NCBI RefSeq assembly: GCF_002741945.1
Contig: NZ_MDVN01000020.1
Location: 1 to 64,000, forward strand
Direction of reading: 5' to 3'
From: Gaetbulibacter sp. 4G1
Lineage (GTDB): Bacteria; Bacteroidota; Bacteroidia; Flavobacteriales; Flavobacteriaceae
Length of the DNA: 64,000 bases
Each line of letters starts with the position of its first letter. Position 1 is the stretch's first letter. The notes beneath the pieces were generated by a model, which was not told the DNA's origin, did no database searches, and saw nothing but the letters and a program-made list of their open reading frames with translations. The position numbers were made by a program, and so were the translations under genes. Shown here piece by piece: positions 33,206 through 42,691 of the stretch.

Positions 33206-33673
33206 TTAAAACTCTAATATTTTAGAAATTAATGTTTTATATTCTTGAACATCTTTTTCAAATTTTTTCTGTACAGCAATCCATAGTATAATTCCTAATA
33301 CTAGTAAGACCCCTCCTAGCATGAATAATGAAGGATTGTTGATCATTCCTGAGAATATCGCAATTAGAAAGCCAAACCCCAAAAACATATGAGTAAATAT
33401 TAACAATTTCCATAAAAAGTATTGAGCAAAGGAGATTTCTATGTTGGTCTCGTTCTCTATATCTGTTTTTAAAATCTTTCCATTTAAAATGACTTTGTTA
33501 ATAAACATCAGGTAAAACGCATATAAACCTCTTTTACGTATTTTGAATGTTACTGAATCATTTTCATCATGATCCATATCAAAAACAAATCCCTTAGCAG
33601 AACCAAGCGTAGAGTTTAGCTTATTAATAATTTCTTGAGAATTACTTCTTACTTTAAAATTCCATGCTTTCAT
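33206..33673 (-). CDS. Small membrane protein of unknown function
   Basis: 155 residues. A soluble first half has a beta-like pattern (AWNFKVRSNSQEIINKLN, FVFDMDHDENDSVTFKIRKRG). Two membrane segments lie at about 85-110 and 118-140, and a short charged C terminus follows. I do not recognise the family. It is flanked by non-coding gaps of about 210 and 190 bp and appears monocistronic. In the stretch 32994-33205 downstream of it I see no feature. Confidence 0.65.
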   Translation of the reverse strand: MKAWNFKVRSNSQEIINKLNSTLGSAKGFVFDMDHDENDSVTFKIRKRGLYAFYLMFINKVILNGKILKTDIENETNIEISFAQYFLWKLLIFTHMFLGFGFLIAIFSGMINNPSLFMLGGVLLVLGIILWIAVQKKFEKDVQEYKTLISKILEF

Positions 33674-33861
33674 ATTATCGCTTTAAAGGTTTAGTAACGT
33701 ATAGATAAAGTGCTTTTTTAATCAATTTACCTAGATTAACGAAGTTAACCAATCTTTCTGACAAAATCAATAAAATTCCTATTTCAAAATTTAGAATAGG
33801 TTAGCTCAAATATTAATAACTTTACCAACCATTAAACTACTAAAAAACAAGTTGGGTATAA

Positions 33862-34356
33862 ATGATAAAAATTCTTTTACTTTCTGATACACATAGTTAT
33901 ATTGATGACGACATTTTAAAATATATAAAGCAAGTTGATGAAGTGTGGCATGCAGGAGATATAGGTGATTTAAAAGTAACTGATGCTATAAAAAAACTAA
34001 AGCCTTTGCGCGGGGTTTATGGCAATATTGACGATGCTCAAATTAGGTTAGAATTCCCTGAACATAATCGCTTTATGTGTGAAGGTGTTGATGTTTGGAT
34101 TACTCATATTGGTGGCTACCCAAAAGCTTATAATATTAGAGTAAGAGACAAAATAAAACAAAACCCTCCAAAACTTTTTATTTGTGGGCATTCGCATATT
34201 TTAAAAGTTATGCCTGATAAAAAATTAAATTTATTACATATGAATCCTGGTGCAGTTGGTAAGCATGGATTTCATAAAACTCGTACTATGTTACGCTTTA
34301 CTATTGATGGTAATAAAATTGATAATTTAGAAGTTATTGAATTTAATAAAAGGTAG
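33862..34356 (+). CDS. YfcE/MJ0936-type metallophosphoesterase
   Basis: 164 residues with the metallophosphoesterase motif series: LLSDTHSY, HAGDIGD, GNIDDAQIR, ITHIGG and CGHSHI. The size and pattern are those of the MJ0936/YfcE group of small cytoplasmic phosphodiesterases that bind two metal ions. The physiological substrate is not known for this group. A shared terminator with the DUF4293 gene lies downstream. Confidence 0.92.
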   Translation: MIKILLLSDTHSYIDDDILKYIKQVDEVWHAGDIGDLKVTDAIKKLKPLRGVYGNIDDAQIRLEFPEHNRFMCEGVDVWITHIGGYPKAYNIRVRDKIKQNPPKLFICGHSHILKVMPDKKLNLLHMNPGAVGKHGFHKTRTMLRFTIDGNKIDNLEVIEFNKR

Positions 34357-34373
34357 TTTATCTTTGATTGACC

Positions 34374-34420
34374 TTTTTACTTTGCTGACAGTGAGTGTAG
34401 TCGAAATGCAAAGGTAACAC
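34374..34420. repeat. Fragment resembling a Bacteroidota dispersed repeat
   Basis: CAGTGAGTGTAGTCGAAATG within this stretch looks like the CTGAGYGNAGTCGAAG-type intergenic repeat that I remember from Flavobacteriaceae genomes. No second copy is in the window, so this is memory-based. Confidence 0.35.
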
Positions 34421-34430
34421 CCAAAAATAA

Positions 34431-34460
34431 AAAAGCCCAAAATTTTCATCTTGGGCTTTT
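34431..34460. terminator. Bidirectional intrinsic terminator
   Basis: AAAAGCCCAA/TTGGGCTTTT forms a 10-bp stem with loop AATTTTCATC, with A-rich and T-rich flanks for both strands. It separates the converging metallophosphoesterase and DUF4293 genes. Confidence 0.85.
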
Positions 34461-34488
34461 ACGCACTAATACTACTAAGATGTTAGGT

Positions 34489-34899
34489 TTATCGTAATCG
34501 ATCTACAGATTTTACGAGATCTTCGTCCTTCTTGATGGCCTTATTGGCTAATGCCAAAAACACGATAGAAACAATAGGGAGAAACATCCCAATACCTTTC
34601 TCAGAAACCGCCGTTTCTCCAGATATGTTTAGAGATTGATATACAAAAAATCCTAGTAAAAAAAAGTTTAATATGATGTTAAGGCGCCCCAACATAAATT
34701 GAGACTTCCTGTTTTTGTATCTAAATATTGTTACAATTGAAAAAAACGCAGATGTTAAGAAGCCAGCAAACACGTAATTAATGTCAGCTGCAAATACTTT
34801 TAAGTCATCAGATGTAATCCATAATTCAAACACATAAATTAATCCTGCTGAAACTCCTGCGGCAATTAAAAGATATATAGTTTGTATACGTTGTAACAT
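34489..34899 (-). CDS. DUF4293 membrane protein
   Basis: 136 residues from the ATG at 34899. An upstream TTG would add residues before the conserved MLQRIQTIYLL start. Four membrane helices are spread over the length, with KNRKSQFMLGRLNIILNFFLLG in the second half. MLQRIQ-beginning four-helix proteins divergent from rho are a constant Bacteroidota arrangement. Function unknown. Confidence 0.85.
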   Translation of the reverse strand: MLQRIQTIYLLIAAGVSAGLIYVFELWITSDDLKVFAADINYVFAGFLTSAFFSIVTIFRYKNRKSQFMLGRLNIILNFFLLGFFVYQSLNISGETAVSEKGIGMFLPIVSIVFLALANKAIKKDEDLVKSVDRLR

Positions 34900-34995
34900 A
34901 AGCTTTAAAAAACTAGACAGCAAAAATAATAGTTTCTTTTATAAAATAAGCCCTAAAAATTAAAATAAAGTTGTATAATTGCAGTAATGATTCAC

Positions 34996-35018
34996 AACAA
35001 CCACTATTGCAGGTTGTT
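34996..35018 (+). other. Hairpin in the rho leader
   Basis: AACAACC/GGTTGTT (7-bp stem, 9-base loop) lies about 80 bases upstream of the rho start, within the gap shared with the DUF4293 gene. The rho leader is often involved in autogenous control in other bacteria. No U-tract follows, so it is not a standard terminator. Confidence 0.35.
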
Positions 35019-35097
35019 AATTCTTCAAAATAAAGAAATCATTTTCAGAATAAAATCTAAAATTATATTCAAAAAACATATATTCAATTAAACATCA

Positions 35098-36753
35098 ATG
35101 TTTGAAATTTCACAATTAAAAGAAAAGAAACTCTCTGACTTACAAGAGATTGCAAAACAATTAAAGGTCCCAAAATACCGCTCATTAAAAAAATTAGATT
35201 TAGTTTATCAAATACTCGATCAACAAGCTGCTGACCCAAAAAAGGTAACAGCAGTAATTGAACCTAATAAAGAGACTGAAGCACCCAAAGAGAAAAAAGC
35301 TGAGCCAAGAAAACCTAGGCAACGTGTGCAAAAGCCTGTTAAGAATACACCAGCAAAGCAGGAAACAAAACCTTTAGAAGCAAAACCTCAGGAAGCAACT
35401 AAAACTCCAGATGTAAAACCGACAGAGGTTACTCAAGATAAGAAAGAGGAGAGAAAGCAAGCCCACAAACCAAATCCTAGACCTTCTAACGATAATCAAA
35501 AGGATAACCAGCAGAAGCCTCATCAAAAAAGAGATAATAATCAACAGCATAAAAACCAGCACAGAAATCAGAAAAACGGCAATATAGATAAGGGTAATAA
35601 AGATAGTAGAAACCGTTATCGTGAACCAGATTTTGAATTTGATGCTATTATTGAAAGCGAAGGTGTTTTAGACATCATGCAAGATGGATATGGTTTTTTA
35701 CGTTCATCTGATTATAATTATTTATCATCGCCAGATGATATTTATGTATCACAATCTCAAATACGCTTATTTGGTCTTAAAAAAGGAGATACAGTTTTGG
35801 GTCATGTAAGACCACCAAAAGAAGGAGAAAAATATTTTCCTTTAATAAAAGTGAGTAAAATTAATGGTCAAGATCCTAATGTGGTTAGAGACCGTGTTGC
35901 GTTTGAACATTTAACACCATTGTTCCCACAGGAGAAGTTCAACTTAGCAGATCGCCAAAGTACCATTTCGACTAGAATCATGGATTTATTTGCTCCTATT
36001 GGTAAAGGACAACGTGGTATGATTGTTTCGCAACCAAAAACAGGTAAAACCATGTTATTAAAGGATGTAGCAAACGCTATTGCAGCAAATCATCCAGAAG
36101 TTTATCAAATGATTTTATTAATTGATGAACGCCCTGAGGAGGTAACCGATATGCAACGTAATGTTCGTGGAGAAGTTATTGCCTCAACCTTCGATAAAGA
36201 AGCTCACGAACATGTAAAAATTGCCGACATTGTTCTTGAAAAAGCAAAACGATTGGTAGAATGTGGTCACGATGTGGTTATTTTATTAGATTCTATCACA
36301 CGTTTAGCACGTGCTTATAATACCGTGCAACCAGCTTCTGGAAAAATTCTTTCTGGTGGTGTAGATGCCAATGCACTACACAAACCAAAGCGTTTCTTTG
36401 GAGCTGCACGTAATATTGAAAATGGAGGGTCTTTAACTATTATTGCTACTGCATTAACTGAAACAGGTTCTAAAATGGACGAAGTTATCTTCGAAGAATT
36501 TAAAGGAACAGGTAATATGGAACTGCAATTAGATAGAAAAATTTCTAACCGTAGAATTTTCCCAGCTATCGATTTAACATCATCAAGTACGCGTAGAGAT
36601 GATATTTTATTAGACGCAAATACTATTCAACGTATGTGGGTAATGCGCAAATACCTTGCAGACATGAACCCTGTTGAAGCTATGGAGTTTATTAACGAAC
36701 GTTTTAAACAAACCAGAAACAACGAAGAATTTTTAATTTCAATGAATGGATAA
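35098..36753 (+). CDS. rho: Transcription termination factor Rho
   Basis: 551 residues. The Rho N-terminal SAP-like domain (1-48) is followed by a disordered, charged Gln/Lys/Asn/Pro-rich insert (about 55-175), longer than in E. coli Rho (419 residues total) and usual for Bacteroidota. The cold-shock RNA-binding domain comes next ([20 protein letters not shown]). The hexameric ATPase carries Walker A in [23 protein letters not shown] and the Q/R loops ([21 protein letters not shown] region). It is an RNA-dependent helicase that ends transcription. An intrinsic terminator follows. Confidence 0.96.
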   Translation: MFEISQLKEKKLSDLQEIAKQLKVPKYRSLKKLDLVYQILDQQAADPKKVTAVIEPNKETEAPKEKKAEPRKPRQRVQKPVKNTPAKQETKPLEAKPQEATKTPDVKPTEVTQDKKEERKQAHKPNPRPSNDNQKDNQQKPHQKRDNNQQHKNQHRNQKNGNIDKGNKDSRNRYREPDFEFDAIIESEGVLDIMQDGYGFLRSSDYNYLSSPDDIYVSQSQIRLFGLKKGDTVLGHVRPPKEGEKYFPLIKVSKINGQDPNVVRDRVAFEHLTPLFPQEKFNLADRQSTISTRIMDLFAPIGKGQRGMIVSQPKTGKTMLLKDVANAIAANHPEVYQMILLIDERPEEVTDMQRNVRGEVIASTFDKEAHEHVKIADIVLEKAKRLVECGHDVVILLDSITRLARAYNTVQPASGKILSGGVDANALHKPKRFFGAARNIENGGSLTIIATALTETGSKMDEVIFEEFKGTGNMELQLDRKISNRRIFPAIDLTSSSTRRDDILLDANTIQRMWVMRKYLADMNPVEAMEFINERFKQTRNNEEFLISMNG

Positions 36754-36801
36754 TTTATCCTGAACTTAGGTTTAAGGAAATTATATAACTAACTCAAACT
36801 A

Positions 36802-36838
36802 AAAAAAGGTCTTAGCTAATATTGCTAAGGCCTTTTTT
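36802..36838. terminator. Intrinsic terminator of rho
   Basis: AAAAAAGG-t-CTTAGC/TGCTAAG-g-CCTTTTTT with loop TAATAT: an interrupted stem of about 14 pairs with a T6 run, about 50 bp after the rho stop codon. Confidence 0.85.
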
Positions 36839-36896
36839 ACATATTGAACTTATTTTCATCACTTCATCAAATCGTCTAAGTGGATATTTATCTTTT

Positions 36897-36981
36897 GGGC
36901 GTTACCCAAGGGTCGTGCTTTCCGTTTCAATCTTTTTGTTCGTGCCTCTCAAAAAGGATTTCCTCTACAATCGCTAACGTG
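36897..36981 (+). repeat. Dispersed intergenic repeat, copy B
   Basis: Begins GGGCGTTACCCAAGGGTCG, contains CTTTTTGTTCGTGCCTCTCA and ends CAATCGCTAACGTG. It is colinear with the reverse complement of copy A (22052-22143). It lies between the convergent rho and rpsT genes. Confidence 0.8.
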
Positions 36982-37010
36982 CATTAAAACTAACTTAAAC
37001 CAATAAAAAA

Positions 37011-37036
37011 AGCCTCTCATTACTGAGAAGCTTTTA
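37011..37036. terminator. Intrinsic terminator of rpsT
   Basis: AAAGC-c-TCTCA/TGAGA-a-GCTTT with loop TTAC. It sits about 25 bp after the rpsT stop codon (minus strand), with a T-rich tail in that direction. Confidence 0.8.
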
Positions 37037-37060
37037 AATATTTTAAAACTTTAAATCTAA

Positions 37061-37312
37061 TTATAGAGTAGCAATATGTTTTGCTAAACCAGATTTTAAG
37101 TTAGCCGCTTTATTAGCGTGTATTACATTTTTCTTAGCTAATCTATCAATCATAGAAGCTACAGATGGAAACATTTTTTCAGCATCTTTTTTCTTCGTTA
37201 ACTCACGTAATTTTTTAATAGCATTACGAGTTGTTTTATGCTGATACTTATTAACTAAACGTTTCGCTTCGTTACTTCTAATTCTCTTTAATGCTGACTT
37301 ATGATTTGCCAT
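37061..37312 (-). CDS. rpsT: 30S ribosomal protein S20
   Basis: 83 residues, lysine-rich and all helical: MANHKSALKRIRSNEAKRL, NKYQHKTTRNAIKKL and KKNVIHANKAANLKSGLAKHI. These are the S20 signature segments, and the size is normal. S20 binds 16S rRNA early in 30S assembly. tRNA-Glu lies just upstream. Confidence 0.97.
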   Translation of the reverse strand: MANHKSALKRIRSNEAKRLVNKYQHKTTRNAIKKLRELTKKKDAEKMFPSVASMIDRLAKKNVIHANKAANLKSGLAKHIATL

Positions 37313-37340
37313 TTTATTCTTTTCTATTATTAAAATATTG

Positions 37341-37412
37341 TAGCCCGTAGGGGAATCGAACCCCTCTTACCAGGATGAAAACCTGGCGTCCTAGCCGATA
37401 GACGAACGGGCC
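37341..37412 (-). tRNA. tRNA-Glu (anticodon TTC)
   Basis: The 72-nt minus-strand sequence folds as a cloverleaf. The acceptor stem is GGCCCGT/ACGGGCT with discriminator A (one G-U pair). The D arm is GTC/GAC-like, the anticodon stem is CCAGG/CCTGG with loop TTTTCAT, and the T arm is AGGGG/CCCCT with loop TTCGATT. CCA is not encoded. It lies 28 bp upstream of rpsT. Confidence 0.95.
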
Positions 37413-37559
37413 ATTTGTTTTAAGTATGCAAATAAATTATTAAAATTTAGACTTGCATTACTTTTCAAATAACTTACAATGTCTCCATTGCGGATGCAAA
37501 AATACAACTATTTTTAAATGTTGCAAGCACTATATAATTTTTTTTTAAAAAAAATCACA

Positions 37560-39038
37560 TTAGTACGCTTTTGCAAACAATACTCTACGCTCAGAAGGGT
37601 TTCCACTATATACACAAACCCCATCTTCATCCTTAGAATCTAGCGGAATGCATCTAATAGTTGCTTTTGTTAGTTCTTTAATTTTATCTTCAGTTTCTGC
37701 TGTTCCATCCCAATGTGCTGAAATAAAACCTGTTTTAGTTTCTAAAACCGTTTTAAACTCATCAAAAGTATCAACTTCTGTAATATGATTATTTCTATAA
37801 TCTAGGGCTTTATTATATAAAGAATCTTGGATTTCAGCCATTAATCCCTTAACGATTTCTGTTAAATTACTCAGTTCCACTGTTTCCTTCGTTAAAGTAT
37901 CTCTCCTTGCTAACTCAACCGTTCCGTTTTCTAAATCTCTAGCACCAATTGCAATACGCAAAGGGACGCCTTGTAATTCATGCTGCGCAAATTTGGCACC
38001 AGGTCTGTGAGTCGTTCTATTATCAAACTTAACAGTAATACCATTCCCCCTTAAATCATTCATAATACCATTAACCACATTAGTAATTGCTTCCAATTGT
38101 TCATCACTTTTATAAATTGGTACAATAACCACTTGGTTTGGTGCTAAACTAGGAGGCAAGACTAATCCGTTATCATCACTATGAGTCATAATTAAAGCTC
38201 CCATTAATCTAGTAGAAACACCCCATGATGTTGCCCATACATAATCTTGCTTACCCTCTTTATTAGCAAACTTTACATCAAATGCTTTAGCAAAATTCTG
38301 ACCTAAAAAATGTGATGTTCCAGCTTGCAATGCTTTCCCATCTTGCATTAATGCTTCAATACAATAAGTATCTTCAGCTCCTGCGAAACGTTCACTTTCT
38401 GTTTTTACACCTTGTATTACAGGTATGGCCATAAAATTTTCAACAAAAGTAGCATATACTTGATTCATTTGCTGAGTTTCAGCAATTGCTTCTGCCTTTG
38501 TTTCATGAGCAGTATGACCCTCTTGCCATAAAAACTCAGCAGTACGCAAAAATAAACGCGTTCGCATTTCCCAGCGCACTACATTAGCCCATTGATTAAT
38601 TAATAGTGGTAAATCTCTATATGATTGAATCCAACCACGGTATGTATTCCATATAATCGCTTCAGAAGTCGGTCTAATAATTAATTCTTCCTCTAATTTT
38701 GCTTCAGGGTCTACTCTAAGTTTTCCTGTTTTATCAGGATCATTTTGTAATCTATAATGCGTTACAATAGCACATTCTTTTGCAAAACCTTCTGCATTTT
38801 TTTCTTCAGCCTCAAACAAGCTTTTTGGTACAAATAGAGGAAAATAAGCGTTTTGATGTCCAGTTTCTTTAAACATTTTATCTAATTCTGCTTGCATTTT
38901 TTCCCAAATTGCATAACCATAAGGTTTAATTACCATACAACCTCTAACTGCTGAGTTCTCCGCTAAACCAGCCTTAACAACAAGTTCGTTATACCATTTT
39001 GAATAATCATCCGCTCTACTTGTAAGTTTTTTGCTCAT
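37560..39038 (-). CDS. proS: Proline-tRNA ligase, archaeal/eukaryotic type (ProS3)
   Basis: 492 residues from the ATG at 39038; an upstream TTG would add six non-conserved residues. Class II synthetase motifs: [52 protein letters not shown] (split in the usual motif 2 region), [11 protein letters not shown], and [22 protein letters not shown] with motif 3. The C-terminal anticodon-binding domain (about 290-400) precedes a zinc-type tail ending in KAY. It lacks the bacterial editing insertion, which marks the archaeal/eukaryotic type, as in Bacteroidota. It attaches proline to tRNA-Pro. Confidence 0.96.
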   Translation of the reverse strand: MSKKLTSRADDYSKWYNELVVKAGLAENSAVRGCMVIKPYGYAIWEKMQAELDKMFKETGHQNAYFPLFVPKSLFEAEEKNAEGFAKECAIVTHYRLQNDPDKTGKLRVDPEAKLEEELIIRPTSEAIIWNTYRGWIQSYRDLPLLINQWANVVRWEMRTRLFLRTAEFLWQEGHTAHETKAEAIAETQQMNQVYATFVENFMAIPVIQGVKTESERFAGAEDTYCIEALMQDGKALQAGTSHFLGQNFAKAFDVKFANKEGKQDYVWATSWGVSTRLMGALIMTHSDDNGLVLPPSLAPNQVVIVPIYKSDEQLEAITNVVNGIMNDLRGNGITVKFDNRTTHRPGAKFAQHELQGVPLRIAIGARDLENGTVELARRDTLTKETVELSNLTEIVKGLMAEIQDSLYNKALDYRNNHITEVDTFDEFKTVLETKTGFISAHWDGTAETEDKIKELTKATIRCIPLDSKDEDGVCVYSGNPSERRVLFAKAY

Positions 39039-39101
39039 ATCAATGTTTTGGCACAAATATTGTGACTATGTTAAATAAAAAAATAGTTCAGCAAAACTAA
39101 C

Positions 39102-39109
39102 TATTTTTG
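39102..39109 (+). promoter_or_regulatory. Predicted -7 box of the low-complexity lipoprotein gene
   Basis: TATTTTTG, a perfect TAnnTTTG, ends 28 bases before the ATG at 39138. This gives a leader of about 20 bases with GGAGATATG right before the coding start. Confidence 0.5.
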
Positions 39110-39137
39110 TTATGTTCAACAATAAAATTCTGGAGAT

Positions 39138-40196
39138 ATGCAATTTAATAACTACTTAAAAAGAAAAATGCCACTTTTAGCATTACTTGGTTTGCTATTT
39201 GGTTTATCATCATGTGGCTCTTATCAATATGTAGGAGTTGACAATGATGGTATTTATGGTGCCTCAGAAAAACCTGTGCAACAAGAAGAAACTGTTGTAG
39301 CTACTAATAACAATTCACAAAACGATTATTATACAAACTATTTTAAAACAAAAGCTTTAGAATATGAAAATTTATCTGATAATGAAGTATTTACAGATAT
39401 TGATTCTTATGTTGGAAATAATTATGTTGAAAACGATTCTATAAACAACAACTATCAAGGTTATGGTGGTTGGGGTCAAGACAATAATCAAGTTACTATA
39501 AACTATATTGACAACGGTTGGAATAACTGGGGTTGGAATGCCGGATTTGGCTGGGGTTGGAATAACTGGAACCGCTGGGGATGGAATAATTGGGGTTGGA
39601 ATAACTGGGGTTATTATGATTCTTTTTGGTGCCCTCCTTACTATGGCGGCTTCAACAATAGATGGGCTTTTTACAACCCATATAGATTTAGATCTTATGG
39701 ATACTATGGCTATCCATATTACAGAAACAACAGATATTATGGAAATAATCGTTATTATGGCTCTGGAATAGCTTATAACGCTAGTAGACGTGGTAGCGTA
39801 GCTAGGCGTTCAAATGGTGTAAATTCTACAAATTCGAGATACTATGCTTCAAGAAGAGGTGGTTCAAACTCTTCAACTATAAATAGAAATCGCTCAACAA
39901 ATTCGCGTGTTGGCACTAATGTAGTTAGGCGACGCTCTACAGCTTCTCCAGCTGCAAACTCTACAACAAGATCAACTTCACCCGCAGTAAGGAGAAATAG
40001 ATCTGCTTCAAGACCATCTAGTAACTACAATTCAGGAACTAGTAGAAGAAGCTCTAACTCAAGCTCTTCAGTAAGAAGGTCATCGTCTTCTAGCAGTAGA
40101 AGCTCAAGCTCTTCTGGAGTAAGATCATCTTCAAGCAGAAGTTCAAGTGGAAGTAGTAGAAGTTCAGGTGGTTCTTCAAGAGGACGACGCGGATAA
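39138..40196 (+). CDS. Low-complexity lipoprotein with Trp-Asn-Gly repeats and Ser/Arg-rich tail
   Basis: 352 residues. The signal sequence ends in LFGLSSC (Cys about residue 26), so lipidation is likely. After an acidic/Asn-rich stretch the protein becomes a run of NNWGWN-type repeats (about 125-155), then Tyr/Asn/Gly-rich sequence (GYYGYPYYRNNRYYG), then a C-terminal tail of about 110 residues of almost only Ser, Arg and Asn. Such proteins recur in Flavobacteriaceae and are sometimes mislabelled vitellogenin-like. A surface, matrix or nucleic-acid-binding role is possible from the positively charged tail, but none is shown. It is followed by the FadL-like porin gene 25 bp downstream. Confidence 0.8.
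   Translation: MQFNNYLKRKMPLLALLGLLFGLSSCGSYQYVGVDNDGIYGASEKPVQQEETVVATNNNSQNDYYTNYFKTKALEYENLSDNEVFTDIDSYVGNNYVENDSINNNYQGYGGWGQDNNQVTINYIDNGWNNWGWNAGFGWGWNNWNRWGWNNWGWNNWGYYDSFWCPPYYGGFNNRWAFYNPYRFRSYGYYGYPYYRNNRYYGNNRYYGSGIAYNASRRGSVARRSNGVNSTNSRYYASRRGGSNSSTINRNRSTNSRVGTNVVRRRSTASPAANSTTRSTSPAVRRNRSASRPSSNYNSGTSRRSSNSSSSVRRSSSSSSRSSSSSGVRSSSSRSSSGSSRSSGGSSRGRRG
39515..39615 (+). repeat. Short in-frame tandem repeats encoding NNWGW units
   Basis: GGTTGGAATAACTGG and close variants recur about six times, encoding GWNNW units in the lipoprotein. Variation in copy number between strains is expected. Confidence 0.7.
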
Positions 40197-40221
40197 AATC
40201 TAAAAAAATAAAAATTTACAT

Positions 40222-41739
40222 ATGAAAAAGTTAAGTTTACTATTCATAGGTATCATATCTATGTCTACAATGTACGCTCAAGATATAACAGATGCCTTAC
40301 GCTATTCGCAAGACAATATACAAGGAACCGCTCGATTTAGAGCTTTAAGCGGTGCTTTTGGCGCCCTTGGAGGAGATATGAGTGCCGTTAGCTTAAACCC
40401 GGCTGGATCTGCAGTATTTAGTAGTAGCCATGCTTCATTTACGTTATCTAATTCAGAAACTACTAATGACACACAGTATTTTAATGGTGCTGGTAGTAAA
40501 AATGATTCAAATTTCGATATAAATCAGGGTGGTGCAGCATTTGTTTTTGCTAATAGAGGTGATTCTCCTTGGAGAAAATTTACTATAGCTATAGCTTACG
40601 ATAAAACTAATGATTTTGACAACAATTGGTTTGCTTTCGGAACAAACACCAATAATCAATCTATTGACCTTTATTTTTTAAACTATGCAGATGGTTTAAG
40701 ATTAGACGAAATTTCTGCTTTAGATGGTGAATCATTTACCGACGCTTATGCAGATATAGGTAACTTATATGGTTTTGCCCATCAGCAAGCCTTTTTAGGG
40801 TTTGAATCTTTTATTTTAGAACCAGATGATATAAATGATGATGCAAATACAGCATATTCTTCAAATTTAGCAAATGGTAATTTTAATCATGATTACACAT
40901 ATACATCTACTGGTTATAATGGTAAAATCACCTTCAATATGGCGGCTCAATATGAAGATAATTTATATTTGGGATTAAACTTAAATTCGCATTTTATAGA
41001 TTATCAGCGTTCTACATTACTTTTTGAAGATAATGCTAATGCAGGATCTATTATAAACGATATTGAATTTGAAAATAATTTATCTACAACAGGAAACGGT
41101 TTCTCTTTTCAATTAGGTGGTATTTTAAAATTAAGTCCAGAGTTTAGAGTTGGATTAACATACGACTCTCCTACCTGGTATACTATTGAAGAAGAAACCA
41201 CTCAATACTTAGCAACAGTAAGAGATGATGCTGGAACCAATGTAACTCAAGTAGTAAACCCACAAATAATTAATATTTACCCTCAATACAAATTACAAAC
41301 ACCTTCAAAAGTTACTGGAAGTTTTGCTTATGTCTTCGGAACACAAGGTTTAATTAGTTTCGATTATTCTCGCAAAGACTATAGTAGCACAAAATTTAAA
41401 CCTGAAAATGATTTCACTAATGTAAACAATAACATTAATAATATGCTTACTGATGCCTCAACTTATAGAATTGGTGGCGAATATAAGCACAAAGAGTTTA
41501 GTTTTAGAGGTGGTTATCGTTTTGAAGAAAGTCCATATAAAAATGGCGTAACAGTAGGTGATTTAACAGGCTACTCTTTCGGAATTGGTTATAACTTCGG
41601 AAACACAAAATTAGATATTACTTATGATCAATCTAATAGAACGTCAGAAACACCTCTTTATAATGTAGGCTTAACAGATGTTGCACTTATTGATAGAACA
41701 AATTCTAACCTCACACTTTCGTTAAGTTTCAATATCTAA
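40222..41739 (+). CDS. OmpP1/FadL-family outer-membrane channel
   Basis: 505 residues. A signal peptide (MYAQ cleavage) is followed by the N-terminal FadL-like hatch pattern ALRYSQDNIQGTARFRALSGAFGALGGDMSAVSLNPAGSAVF. Then come about fourteen amphipathic beta strands ending in the C-terminal Phe-containing strand (LTLSLSFNI). FadL-family channels import hydrophobic compounds such as fatty acids or aromatics. Flavobacterial members are often labelled hemin receptors. The substrate is unknown here. An intrinsic terminator follows. Confidence 0.88.
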   Translation: MKKLSLLFIGIISMSTMYAQDITDALRYSQDNIQGTARFRALSGAFGALGGDMSAVSLNPAGSAVFSSSHASFTLSNSETTNDTQYFNGAGSKNDSNFDINQGGAAFVFANRGDSPWRKFTIAIAYDKTNDFDNNWFAFGTNTNNQSIDLYFLNYADGLRLDEISALDGESFTDAYADIGNLYGFAHQQAFLGFESFILEPDDINDDANTAYSSNLANGNFNHDYTYTSTGYNGKITFNMAAQYEDNLYLGLNLNSHFIDYQRSTLLFEDNANAGSIINDIEFENNLSTTGNGFSFQLGGILKLSPEFRVGLTYDSPTWYTIEEETTQYLATVRDDAGTNVTQVVNPQIINIYPQYKLQTPSKVTGSFAYVFGTQGLISFDYSRKDYSSTKFKPENDFTNVNNNINNMLTDASTYRIGGEYKHKEFSFRGGYRFEESPYKNGVTVGDLTGYSFGIGYNFGNTKLDITYDQSNRTSETPLYNVGLTDVALIDRTNSNLTLSLSFNI

Positions 41740-41760
41740 AAAATATAAATCGTTTTTTTT

Positions 41761-41793
41761 AAAGCTTGAATACAAAATATTCAAGCTTTTTAT
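41761..41793 (+). terminator. Intrinsic terminator of the FadL-like gene
   Basis: AAAGCTTGAATA/TATTCAAGCTTT is a perfect 12-bp stem with loop CAAAA and a T-rich tail. It starts 22 bp after the stop codon. Confidence 0.88.
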
Positions 41794-41947
41794 TTAAATG
41801 TAATTAAACTATTAAAAAACAGACAAACACATAAATTCTCGTTTTTTCGAGAATAACATACTAAATTTAATACCACGTATAAAAAACCATGGTATTACTT
41901 AACAATTAATTGTTTGTTAATACAAAACATAACAAAAGTGTTTTGTT

Positions 41948-41955
41948 TATCTTTG
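41948..41955 (+). promoter_or_regulatory. Predicted -7 box of folE
   Basis: TATCTTTG, a perfect TAnnTTTG, lies 29 bases before the folE ATG at 41984. A clear -33 element is not present at standard spacing. Confidence 0.5.
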
Positions 41956-41983
41956 CAGACTTAAAATAAGATTTTTTTAACTG

Positions 41984-42661
41984 ATGAAAATTGAAAATAA
42001 AATAGAAGATTTTGAATCTTTAGGAGACGACCATATTGGAACTTCATCAAATACACCGTTACGTAATGATGCTTTTAAACTTTCTAACGAAGAAAAGATA
42101 GACATCATTAAAGACGATGTACGCCACATCATGGAAACTTTAGGCTTAGATTTAAGTGACGATAGCTTAAGTGGTACTCCAAATCGTGTAGCAAAAATGT
42201 TTGTTAAAGAAATTTTTGGAGGCTTAAATCCGAAGAAAAAACCAAGTGCATCTACTTTTGATAACAAGTATAAATATGGGGAAATGTTAGTTGAAAAAAA
42301 CATTACGGTATATTCAACTTGCGAACATCATTTATTACCAATTGTTGGAAAAGCGCACATTGCATATATTTCAAACGGTACTGTTGTTGGCTTATCAAAA
42401 ATGAACCGCATAGTTGATTATTTTGCAAAACGACCTCAAGTTCAAGAGCGTTTAACCATTCAAGTTGTTAAAGAGTTACAAGAAGTTTTAGATACTAAAG
42501 ACGTTGCTTGCGTTATTGATGCTAAACATTTATGTGTAAACTCAAGAGGTATTAGAGATATTGAAAGCAGTACTGTAACTTCAGAATTTGGAGGTAAATT
42601 TAAGGAAGAAGCAACTCGCAGAGAGTTTTTAGATTATATCAAATTAGACACTAAATTTTAA
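41984..42661 (+). CDS. folE: GTP cyclohydrolase I
   Basis: 225 residues. Zinc and substrate motifs: TVYSTCEHHLLPIVGKAHIAYI, GLSKMNRIVDYFAKRPQVQERL and CVIDAKHLCVNSRGI. The N-terminal 55 residues are a charged extension before ETLGLDLSDDSLSGTPNRVAKMF. It makes dihydroneopterin triphosphate, the entry to folate synthesis. cysS follows 31 bp downstream on the same strand. Confidence 0.97.
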   Translation: MKIENKIEDFESLGDDHIGTSSNTPLRNDAFKLSNEEKIDIIKDDVRHIMETLGLDLSDDSLSGTPNRVAKMFVKEIFGGLNPKKKPSASTFDNKYKYGEMLVEKNITVYSTCEHHLLPIVGKAHIAYISNGTVVGLSKMNRIVDYFAKRPQVQERLTIQVVKELQEVLDTKDVACVIDAKHLCVNSRGIRDIESSTVTSEFGGKFKEEATRREFLDYIKLDTKF

Positions 42662-42691
42662 ATTAAGACCTTTAAAATTAAACCAACCAAA

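Larger units (their letters stand above)
36839..37060. other. Gap between rho and rpsT
   Basis: The 36754-37060 gap has no gene. It contains the rho terminator, dispersed repeat copy B and the rpsT terminator. Nothing else stands out. Confidence 0.6.
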
